A stretch of DNA of 64,000 nt, taken from JAJFFW01 sp963922595 (lineage in GTDB: Bacteria > Pseudomonadota > Alphaproteobacteria > Caulobacterales > Parvularculaceae). Position 1 is the stretch's first letter; each line of letters begins with the position of its first letter. The stretch is taken from NCBI GenBank assembly GCA_963922595.1, contig CAWUIM010000006.1:1-64000 (forward strand). The letters are read 5' to 3'. Under the pieces are notes generated by a model, which saw nothing but the letters and a program-made list of their open reading frames with translations, had not been told where the DNA came from and did no database searches. Shown here one piece after another: positions 17,392-25,180 of the stretch. The translations under genes and the position numbers were made by a program.

Positions 17392-18798
17392 TCACATTTC
17401 TTCGAGCGCTTTGCCGCGTGTTTCGCGCACGGCCTTTACGACGAACCAAGCGGAAACGCAGGCTGATAGTGCGTAAAAACCATAAGCGCTTGTGAGGCCG
17501 GTTGTCGCCAGAAGGATTGGGAACGTCATGGTGATGGCGAAGTTTGCGATCCATTGGGCGAACCCGCTGACGGCAAGCCCTGAGCCGCGCAATTGGTTCG
17601 GAAACATTTCGCCGAGCAACACCCACATCACGGGCCCCCAACTGAAATTGAAAAAGGCGACGTAAACGACCGCAGATATCAGCGCGGTCCGGCCGAGCGC
17701 GGGCGACAGAGTGAGGCCCGTTTCCGTGACGGTGGCTTGCGAAAAGGCGCCCGCCATGATGGCGAGCGTTACTGCCATGCCAATTGATCCGATAAAGAGC
17801 AATGGTTTGCGGCCGAGCCGATCGATCAGCGCGATCGCGGCAAGGCAGGCGACAATGCTCACCGACCCCATGATTACATTCGTCAGCAGACTATCTTCCT
17901 CGGTGAAGCCAACGAATTCCCAGAGCACGGAGCCGTAATAGAAGATCACATTGATCCCGACCAATTGTTGAAACACAGCGAGACCGATCCCTACCCAGAC
18001 AATCGGGAAGAGGCGTCCCGTCTTCGGGTCGCGCAGATCCGCAAGCCGCGGGGCGCGTTCCGTTTTTAGCGAGGCGTCGATCTCCGCCAGCGTCACTGCG
18101 CCTTTCTGGCGTCCATAGAGTCGCTCAAGGATTGCGAGCGCCTGGTCATTCCTTCGTTTTGAGACGAGAAAGCGCGGGCTTTCAGGAATAAAGAACAGGC
18201 AGAGGAGGAAGACGGTGGCTGGCAGGCCTTCCGCCCAAAACATCCAGCGCCAGGCCTCATAGCCGAGCCAGAATTTATCAGTTGATTCTCCCGCGGCGCC
18301 GGCGATGAAGTAGTTGCTCAGGAACGCGCCGGTCAGGCCGGTGATAATCGCCACTTGCTGGATTGACGACAGGCGGCCGCGCAAATGCGGCGGCGCGATT
18401 TCGCTCACATAAGCCGGCGCCATCACGCTCGCGGCGCCAACCGCAAGGCCGCCAAGAATGCGGTAGAAGATAAAGACGAGCGTGGTACCGGCGATCCCGG
18501 AACCGAAAGCGCTGACCAGAAAAAATACCGCCGAGACGAGCAGCAACGTGCGCCGCCCGAAAAGGTCAGCGAGCCGTCCCGCCAGAAAGGCGCCGACCGC
18601 GCACCCCAAGAGCATAGACGCGACGCTGAAGCCGGTGCCGATCGACGTGGAACCGAAGGCGGTTTGCAACCCTTTCACGGTACCGTTTATAACGCCGCTA
18701 TCATATCCAAAGAGAAATCCGCCGATTGTGGCGACGAGGGTGATAAGGAGAACATAGCCGAAGTCTCCCTTTTTATCCGTATGCGTCTTCATCATCAT
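17392..18798 (-). CDS. MFS sugar porter (XylE/GalP-like)
   Basis: A 468-residue, 12-helix transporter of the sugar porter family. Signatures include FGYDSGVINGT in helix 1, the loop motif GRLADLFGRRTLL, RILGGLAVGAASV with APAYVSEIAPPHLRG, PESPRFLVSK and the helix-7 sugar-binding block QQLVGINVIFYYG. It should import a monosaccharide with protons; next to xylose isomerase and xylulokinase, D-xylose is the best guess, though glucose is possible. GAGG lies 6 bases before the ATG at 18798, and only 21 bases separate it from the GH3 gene upstream, so it is the last gene of the leftward operon. Confidence 0.92.
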   Translation of the reverse strand: MMMKTHTDKKGDFGYVLLITLVATIGGFLFGYDSGVINGTVKGLQTAFGSTSIGTGFSVASMLLGCAVGAFLAGRLADLFGRRTLLLVSAVFFLVSAFGSGIAGTTLVFIFYRILGGLAVGAASVMAPAYVSEIAPPHLRGRLSSIQQVAIITGLTGAFLSNYFIAGAAGESTDKFWLGYEAWRWMFWAEGLPATVFLLCLFFIPESPRFLVSKRRNDQALAILERLYGRQKGAVTLAEIDASLKTERAPRLADLRDPKTGRLFPIVWVGIGLAVFQQLVGINVIFYYGSVLWEFVGFTEEDSLLTNVIMGSVSIVACLAAIALIDRLGRKPLLFIGSIGMAVTLAIMAGAFSQATVTETGLTLSPALGRTALISAVVYVAFFNFSWGPVMWVLLGEMFPNQLRGSGLAVSGFAQWIANFAITMTFPILLATTGLTSAYGFYALSACVSAWFVVKAVRETRGKALEEM

Positions 18799-18819
18799 CT
18801 GTCGCCTCGGCTGTCTTTG

Positions 18820-21216
18820 TTATTGAACGCGCAGGGTTGCGGATTTGTGGGATTGGGAACTGGCGCCCACCATGATTTCGAAAGCGCCCGGTTCAACGAC
18901 GCGCTCCATGTCACGGTTGTAGAATTCCAACGATTGAGGCGTGATCGGAAAGGAGACTTCCCGAGATTCCCCCGGCGCGAGGGTGACGCGCTGAAACCCT
19001 TTCAAGGCCTTCACGGGTCTCGTTACGCTTGCGACCTCGTCGCGAATATAGAATTGAACGATTTCGTCCGCGGACACGGCGCCAGTGTTGGTGACTGTGA
19101 CGCTAACGCTTGTCTCGCCGTCGGCGGTGATGACCGGTTGAGCGAGCGTCGGCGCGGAAATATCAAACGATGAATAGCTAAGCCCATATCCAAAGGCGTA
19201 GAGCGGGCTTGTATCGGCGAAGGCGTAACCGCGCCGCGCCGTCGGTTTGTGATAGTAAAAGGCTGGAATTTGACCCACAGACCGCGGAATGCTCACCGGC
19301 ATTTTACCGCTCGGCGACACCCGCCCCAACAGCAGATCGGAAAGCGCGGCGCCTGTTTCTTGTCCTAAAAGCCAGGCGTAGAGGATTGCAGAGAAATGGT
19401 CTTCGACGTCGGTTAGCGCAAGCGGGCGGCCGGAAATGATCACGCCGATCATGGGAATATTCGTCTCCGCCAACGCTTCGATCAATGCGCGCTGCTCGCC
19501 GATGAGCGTGATGTCATTGCGGTCGCCGAGATGGGTTTCGGACCAGGCTTCCCGCGAGGTGGACTCGTCTCCGCCGACGGCGAGGATAATCATGTCCGCG
19601 CCGCGCGCCGTCGCGACAGCCTCTTCGATCAGTTTCTGATTATCGTCCGGGTCTGCGAGCGCAACCGCATCGTCCCACCATGAGCGATTGTCGGTCAGCG
19701 CGACGCCTTTGGCGTGCGCGATCTCCACCGTGTCGCCTATGGCGGCATTCAAACCGTCAAGCAGGCTGATGGTCTGGCGCGGTTCATCCGAATAACCCCC
19801 AAGAACCGTGATGTCGCTGTTCGGTCCGATTACGGCGACGCGTTTTAACCTTGACGGATCAAGGGGAAGAGTTTCGTCATCATTCTTTACAAGGACGGCC
19901 GCCTTTTGCGCGACTTCAAGCGCCAGCGCTCTCGCTTCGGCGTTGCCGGTTAGCGCGTCGGCTTCTGACGCATCCGCAAATGGGTCAGTCATGACGCCGC
20001 CGCGCCGCTTCATCCGCAATACTCGCTCCACCGCCTGATCGACGCGCGCCATATCGAGAGCGCCTGCGTCAATCAGCGAACTTAACGCATAGAAAGCGAC
20101 GCCATCGGGTAGTTCCATATCGACGCCGGAGGTGAGCGCAAGGCCGCCGGCGTCGGCGAGCGTTTCCACAATTCGGTGACGGCGCTGCAATTCGTTGATT
20201 GCGAAATAGTCGGCGACGACGACGCCGTCAAAACCCCACTCGCCGCGTAATATGTCATTGAGGAGCCAGTCATTAGCGTGGGATGGAACGCCGTCGATTT
20301 CATTATAGCTCGCCATCACGCTCGCAGCGCCAGCTTCTTTGACGGCGGCTTCAAAAGGCGGAAAGAAAACCTCACGCAGCACGCGCTCGGGAAGCTGCGC
20401 CGGGGCGACGTTAATCCCTGACTCCGGTTGGCCGTGCCCGGTCATATGTTTCAAGGTCGTCAGGACTTTGTCATCGGCAATGACGCCGTCATGATCCGTT
20501 CCCTGAAAACCGCGTACAGCGGCGACGCCCATGCGGCTGACGAGATAGGGGTCTTCGCCGAAGGTCTCCTCGATCCGCCCCCACCGGGGGTCAAGCGCCA
20601 CATCGACCACCGGCGACAAGACGTGATGGACGCCCCGAACACGGATTTCCCGCGCCACGACGCCGTAGATGCGTTCAATCAAGTCCGGGTCGAAAGTGCT
20701 GGCGAGTGCGATCGCTTGCGGGAAGGAGGTGGCGTAGCGCCCCTGAAATCCGTGAAGCCCTTCCTCATGGAAGAGCGTCGGAATGCCGAGGCGTGTTTCC
20801 TCAATCATCCATTTTTGGATTGCGTTCGTCAGAGCAACCGTTTCGCCCGGCGTGCGCGCCGATAACCGCCGGATGACCGTTGAGTCGTTCACGTCCTTGC
20901 GTTCTGTGGGTCCCTCAAGACCGATCGTGTCCTGCGGGCGCGCGATGCACCCAGCGCCATGGGGAAAGGCGGCTTTCATCTTCGATGGAGAAAAGTCGCC
21001 GTTTTCATCGAGAATTTTTGTTTTGTCCATCCAGATACAGGTGATCTGGGCGAGCTTCTCCTCAAGCGTCATGCCCGCAATGATTTCCGAAATCGGTTGC
21101 AGGTCCGCAGACGGCGTTTCCGCATCGCCCCTCGACGTGTCGGAGGCGGCCGAGCAACTGACCAACGCAAGGCCGATGGCGGCGATGCGACTCATAATTT
21201 CTGTCGTCGAGCTCAT
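18820..21216 (-). CDS. GH3 lipoprotein, probable beta-xylosidase or beta-glucosidase
   Basis: Glycoside hydrolase family 3 enzyme of 798 residues. The N-terminus is a lipoprotein signal with the lipobox LVSC (Cys21), so it is anchored in a membrane facing the periplasm or surface. The catalytic domain has LSPVVDVALDPRWGR, MTGHGQPESG and the nucleophile in GVVVADYFAI (Asp336), and a fibronectin III-like domain (ADEIVQFYIRD) ends the protein. The DYFAI version of the nucleophile segment is, from memory, common in xylan-associated GH3 enzymes, which agrees with xylA and xylB next door. The ATG at 21216 has GGAGG 7 bases upstream; an in-frame extension to 21423 runs into xylA and is rejected. xylA ends 13 bases upstream. 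Confidence 0.9.
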   Translation of the reverse strand: MSSTTEIMSRIAAIGLALVSCSAASDTSRGDAETPSADLQPISEIIAGMTLEEKLAQITCIWMDKTKILDENGDFSPSKMKAAFPHGAGCIARPQDTIGLEGPTERKDVNDSTVIRRLSARTPGETVALTNAIQKWMIEETRLGIPTLFHEEGLHGFQGRYATSFPQAIALASTFDPDLIERIYGVVAREIRVRGVHHVLSPVVDVALDPRWGRIEETFGEDPYLVSRMGVAAVRGFQGTDHDGVIADDKVLTTLKHMTGHGQPESGINVAPAQLPERVLREVFFPPFEAAVKEAGAASVMASYNEIDGVPSHANDWLLNDILRGEWGFDGVVVADYFAINELQRRHRIVETLADAGGLALTSGVDMELPDGVAFYALSSLIDAGALDMARVDQAVERVLRMKRRGGVMTDPFADASEADALTGNAEARALALEVAQKAAVLVKNDDETLPLDPSRLKRVAVIGPNSDITVLGGYSDEPRQTISLLDGLNAAIGDTVEIAHAKGVALTDNRSWWDDAVALADPDDNQKLIEEAVATARGADMIILAVGGDESTSREAWSETHLGDRNDITLIGEQRALIEALAETNIPMIGVIISGRPLALTDVEDHFSAILYAWLLGQETGAALSDLLLGRVSPSGKMPVSIPRSVGQIPAFYYHKPTARRGYAFADTSPLYAFGYGLSYSSFDISAPTLAQPVITADGETSVSVTVTNTGAVSADEIVQFYIRDEVASVTRPVKALKGFQRVTLAPGESREVSFPITPQSLEFYNRDMERVVEPGAFEIMVGASSQSHKSATLRVQ

Positions 21217-21229
21217 AGGCCCCCTCCCG

Positions 21230-22573
21230 TTACGCGAGCGCGCGGTTGACAATATTTTCCAGATATTCCTGCCGGCCAGAGCGGTGATGTCCGTCCAACT
21301 TGCGGGCCGCTGCATCGTCAGCGATGGCATCAAGACTTGCATCGTCAGAAAGCATGCGCCGCCCGCTTGTCGTCTCCCAGCCCGCATATCGCTCGCGCTT
21401 AAAGTCGGCGAGGGCGCCCCCATTGATCAGTTTTTCAGCGCTTAAAAGCGCCCGCGCCAGAGCGTCAACGCCGCCCACATGGGCGTAAAAGAGATCGCAG
21501 AGGTCGCTGCTCTGACGGCGGACCTTGGCGTCGAAGTTGAAACCGCCGGTGTCGAGCCCGCCAGAAGGCAGCAATTCGACTAACGCTTGCGTAATATCGC
21601 GGATATCAAGATTGAACTGATCCGTATCCCATCCATTTTGGGCATTCCCGCAATTAATATCAATCGACCCCATAACGCCGAGTGATACGGCCTGTGCGAT
21701 CGCGTGGGCAAAACTGTGCCCGGCGAGCGTCGCGTGATTAGGCTCGATGTTAACGTGGACTTCGCCGACGAGATCGAAGCGCTTCAGAAATCCGTAAACC
21801 GTGGCCGTGTCAAAATCATATTGATGATACATCGGCTCGTGCGGTTTCGGCTCGATCAGGATCTTTCCGCGAAATCCGATTTTGTGCTTGTGCTCCACGA
21901 CCATGGTGAGGAACCGCCCGAAATTTTCCAGCTCACGCGAAAGGTCCGTATTCAACAAAGTGTCGTAGCCCTCGCGTCCGCCCCAAAGCACATAGTTGGC
22001 CCCGCCGAGGGTATGGGTTGCGTTCAGGCAATCCCTGATCTGACGGATGGCGCATGCGGCGATTTCCGGGTCCGGATTTGTGAGGCCGCCGGCCGCATAG
22101 CGCGGATTGCTGAACAGATTGGCCGTGCCCCAAAGCAATTTTTTGCCTGAGCGCTCCTGATGCGCCGCCAGATGATCAACGGCGCGCTTCAAGTTATTCG
22201 ATAATTGGTCGGGGGCCGGCGACGGCTCGACAACATCCACATCATGGAAGCAATAAAACGGAACGTCGAGCTTTTCGATAAACTCAAACGCCGCCGCCAT
22301 TTTCTGATCAGCCGCTTCGCGTTCGTTGGTCGCCGCATGCCATGGCCGATTGAAAACGCCTGCGCCGAAAATATCGAAACCGTCCCAACAGAAACTGTGC
22401 CAGTAGCAGACCGCAAGCCGCAGATGGTCGGCCATTGTTTTCCCCAACACCGTCCGGGTCTTGTCATAGTAGCGATAGGCGAGGGGCGTTTCAGTATCAG
22501 GTCCTTCAAAAATAATAGTCTCAATATCAGGGAAGAATTCGCCGTGGTGACGGATGTTGTCATTCTCAGGCAT
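21230..22573 (-). CDS. xylA: Xylose isomerase
   Basis: Converts D-xylose to D-xylulose (and glucose to fructose) in the cytoplasm with two divalent metals. The 447-residue length suits the class II isomerases. Typical blocks are AVCYWHSFCWDGFDIFGAG near the N-terminus, FYCFHDVDV (catalytic His and Asp), VLWGGREGYDTLLNT, ILIEPKPHEPMYHQYDFD (metal ligand Glu) and VNIEPNHATLAGHSFAHA. The ATG at 22573 has GGAG 6 bases upstream, while an ATG at 22585 lacks one; the chosen start overlaps the end of xylB by 8 bases. Followed after 13 bases by the GH3 lipoprotein gene. Confidence 0.97.
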   Translation of the reverse strand: MPENDNIRHHGEFFPDIETIIFEGPDTETPLAYRYYDKTRTVLGKTMADHLRLAVCYWHSFCWDGFDIFGAGVFNRPWHAATNEREAADQKMAAAFEFIEKLDVPFYCFHDVDVVEPSPAPDQLSNNLKRAVDHLAAHQERSGKKLLWGTANLFSNPRYAAGGLTNPDPEIAACAIRQIRDCLNATHTLGGANYVLWGGREGYDTLLNTDLSRELENFGRFLTMVVEHKHKIGFRGKILIEPKPHEPMYHQYDFDTATVYGFLKRFDLVGEVHVNIEPNHATLAGHSFAHAIAQAVSLGVMGSIDINCGNAQNGWDTDQFNLDIRDITQALVELLPSGGLDTGGFNFDAKVRRQSSDLCDLFYAHVGGVDALARALLSAEKLINGGALADFKRERYAGWETTSGRRMLSDDASLDAIADDAAARKLDGHHRSGRQEYLENIVNRALA

Positions 22574-24029
22574 ACGAGGCTCCATCGAATAGCGGGTTCA
22601 GGGTTCGGTAGAGAGTGGCGAATTGAGCGCGTTTTTCCGTATAATGATTGCTCAAAGTGGGGTCGGGCTCGATTTCGCGTAAGACAGGCGGGGGTGCGAA
22701 AGTGTCGGCCACGTCGCCGCCGAGAACGCCATAGGCCGCGAGACGCGCGGCCCCAAGCGCAGGCCCCACGTCGGCGCCGTCGCGATAGATGAGGCGCTTT
22801 CCGAGCGCAGCGGCGAGCACCTTTCCCCAATAGGCCGACTGCGCGCCGCCGCCGATTACTGTGAGCGCATCAATGTGTGCGTCCGCGGCGTTTAGCGCGT
22901 CAACGCCGTCCGCCAAAGCAAATGCGACGCCTTCCATAATTGCTTGCGCTATTTGGGCCAGGCCCGTGTCATGGGAGAGACCGAAAAAGGCGCCGCGCGC
23001 ATGCGGATTATTATGCGGCGTCCTTTCACCAGAGAGATAAGGCAGGAAAATCGGCGCAGTGTCGGTGGGCGCCTGCGTTTCAGCGAATTTGACAAACTCA
23101 GCGACCGACTGGCTTCCCGTAATGCGCCGGCCCCATTCAAGGCAACTGGCGGCGCTTAAGATCACGGACATTAAATGCCAACGCTCCGGAAGCGCATGGC
23201 AAAAAGAGTGAACGGCCGAGGCGGAATTTGCGCGATACGTCTCGGTCGCTGTGAAGATAACGCCCGACGTGCCTAGCGAAAGTAAGGACTGGCCGGCGTC
23301 AATGGCGCCTACCGCAACCGCACCAGCGGCGTTATCGCCGCCGCCCGCGACAATGGGCGCGGGCTTCATACCAAGCGACTCCGCGACATCCGCACGCATT
23401 TGACTGGTTTGCTCAACACCCTCGTAAAGTCGCGGCATATGCGACAGGTTGAGCCCGCAAGCCGCGAGCAAATCTTCCGCCCACGCGCGCTTGCCCACAT
23501 CGAGCCATAAGGTCCCCGCGCTGTCTGACATATCTGATGCGAAATCGCCGGAGAGACTGTAGCGGATATAGTCCTTAGGCAGAAGGACTTTATCGATTTT
23601 ACCGAATATGTCCGGCTCATGGCGCCGTATCCACTCGACTTTTGGCGCTGTGAAGCCCGGCATCACCAAATTGCCGGTCTTTTCGATAAACGCCGGATAG
23701 CGCGTTTGGAGATCGCGGCATTCGATTGCGCTACGCCCGTCATTCCACAGGATCGCAGGCCGTAAGACGCGCCCATCGCGATCTAGGAGCGTTGCGCCGT
23801 GCATCTGCCCGGAAAGGCCGACACCTTGAATAGCGCTGCGCGTTTTGGCGGCAAGCTTTAAGACCGTGTCTTGCGTCGCTCGCCACCAGTCCGACGGGTC
23901 TTGTTCCGACCAGTTTTCATTCGGGCGAGAAATCGCGAGCGTGGTCGTGGCAGTTTCTGCGACCGCGCCATCGGCGGTCATGGCGACCGCCTTCACCCCG
24001 GATGTGCCAATGTCAATGCCGAGAAACAA
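22566..24029 (-). CDS. xylB: Xylulokinase
   Basis: FGGY-family kinase of 487 residues that phosphorylates D-xylulose to xylulose 5-phosphate for the pentose phosphate pathway. The first nucleotide-binding block is FLGIDIGTSGVK. Others are GLSGQMHGATLLD with ILWNDGRS (the FGGY signature 1 region), a catalytic Asp in GGGDNAAGAVAVGAI, LPYLSGERTPHNNP and VIGGGAQSAYW. The start is TTG at 24029, five bases after GGAGG. It overlaps xylA by 8 bases, and 60 bases separate it from the GH5 gene upstream. Together xylB and xylA form the standard isomerase route for xylose and show that pentose is a product of this locus. Confidence 0.96.
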   Translation of the reverse strand: MFLGIDIGTSGVKAVAMTADGAVAETATTTLAISRPNENWSEQDPSDWWRATQDTVLKLAAKTRSAIQGVGLSGQMHGATLLDRDGRVLRPAILWNDGRSAIECRDLQTRYPAFIEKTGNLVMPGFTAPKVEWIRRHEPDIFGKIDKVLLPKDYIRYSLSGDFASDMSDSAGTLWLDVGKRAWAEDLLAACGLNLSHMPRLYEGVEQTSQMRADVAESLGMKPAPIVAGGGDNAAGAVAVGAIDAGQSLLSLGTSGVIFTATETYRANSASAVHSFCHALPERWHLMSVILSAASCLEWGRRITGSQSVAEFVKFAETQAPTDTAPIFLPYLSGERTPHNNPHARGAFFGLSHDTGLAQIAQAIMEGVAFALADGVDALNAADAHIDALTVIGGGAQSAYWGKVLAAALGKRLIYRDGADVGPALGAARLAAYGVLGGDVADTFAPPPVLREIEPDPTLSNHYTEKRAQFATLYRTLNPLFDGASYA

Positions 24030-24088
24030 AAGGCCCTCCGGCTTGATGGTCTCTCATAGTCGGCGCGAGCGAGTGCATATCGGCCGGG

Positions 24089-25180
24089 CTATTGCGGCGC
24101 ATTGAGGCCAAGCGCCTCAACTTGGTCTGCGTCGCGATTTTCCTCGTCATTATCCCAAAGGCTGAACGTCGCTTTGTAATTCCACAGGCACCATGCGATG
24201 CCGGCGCGCTCATACGCGGTGCGCACCGCCGACAGGTATCTGAGACGATCGCGCGGCGCAGCATTTTCAATGGCGCCGAACTCGCCAAGAAAAACGGGCG
24301 TGCCGGAGACCTCCTGCACTTTCTTTGCGAATTTCACATTGCGGGCGAGTTCATCGCGATCGGCGCGGTCGCCCCAACCGCGCGCCCCCTTCGGCATATC
24401 GGCGCCGAGCCATTCGGCGTTTTGGTGGGTGAAGGGGAAGGGATCGTAATAGTGGAACGTGTAGATAATGTTGGGATCATCAATCGCCGGAACTGTCGGC
24501 AATGAGCGTACGCTTGACCATTCCTCGCCGCCGAACATCACGAGGCGGTTCGGGTTCGTTCGCCGGATCACCTTATAGGCGCGCACCAGCGCCTCGCGCA
24601 TCATGTCGCCTTTGAGATTTTTCTGCGGCTCGTTCAACGGTTCGAAGATCACCGTTTGCGGAAGATCTTTGTAACGCTCTGAAAGCTGCGCCCAGATCGC
24701 GAGCAATTTCGGCAAGTGCTCGCGCGGGCTTTCCATAATCTCGTCGAAGTGGTGGACATTAATAATGACGGTGAGGTCGCGCGCGAGCGCCTGCGAAATG
24801 ACGTCATTTACGCGCGCGGCGAATTCCGGATCAAGGGTGAACTCAGGCGCGTCGCCCGTATGCGCGCTCCAACGGACGGGAAGACGCACAGTGTCGAAGC
24901 CGGCGTCGCGCGCGACATCAAAGTCCGTCTCGGCGATCGTCCAGCCCCAGTCGCCTTCGTTTGGCGCATCGAGCGCATTCCCAAAATTGACGCATCGCTT
25001 GATGGTATAGGGCGTTTTTTCGGCAACCACTGTTTCAAGCGTTGGCGTCTCCCCAGTCGATTTCTCTTGAGCCGACGCCGTGACGGCGCCGAGCAATGCA
25101 GAAATTGCCGCGCCGGCGAGAGCGCCGCTCATCCGCAATCGACGGAGGCTATTTCGGCGATGTGTACTTAAAACGTGCAT
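24089..25180 (-). CDS. Exported GH5 endo-beta-glucanase
   Basis: Glycoside hydrolase family 5 enzyme of 363 residues, in a subfamily related to bacterial endo-beta-1,4-glucanases. The N-terminus carries several arginines and then a hydrophobic core ending TASAQ, a signal peptide. Catalytic residues are Glu184 (acid/base) in FEPLNEP and Glu300 (nucleophile) in VFLGEFGAI; other family blocks are GFDTVRLPVRW, VIINVHHFD and YTFHYYDPFPFTHQ. GH5 covers cellulases, mixed-linkage glucanases and mannanases, so the substrate stays open; next to an ExoP-like exo-glucanase, beta-1,4 or mixed beta-1,3/1,4-glucan is favoured. The ATG at 25180 overlaps the end of the upstream GH3 gene by 13 bases; an ATG at 25132 is an alternative. 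Confidence 0.9.
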   Translation of the reverse strand: MHVLSTHRRNSLRRLRMSGALAGAAISALLGAVTASAQEKSTGETPTLETVVAEKTPYTIKRCVNFGNALDAPNEGDWGWTIAETDFDVARDAGFDTVRLPVRWSAHTGDAPEFTLDPEFAARVNDVISQALARDLTVIINVHHFDEIMESPREHLPKLLAIWAQLSERYKDLPQTVIFEPLNEPQKNLKGDMMREALVRAYKVIRRTNPNRLVMFGGEEWSSVRSLPTVPAIDDPNIIYTFHYYDPFPFTHQNAEWLGADMPKGARGWGDRADRDELARNVKFAKKVQEVSGTPVFLGEFGAIENAAPRDRLRYLSAVRTAYERAGIAWCLWNYKATFSLWDNDEENRDADQVEALGLNAPQ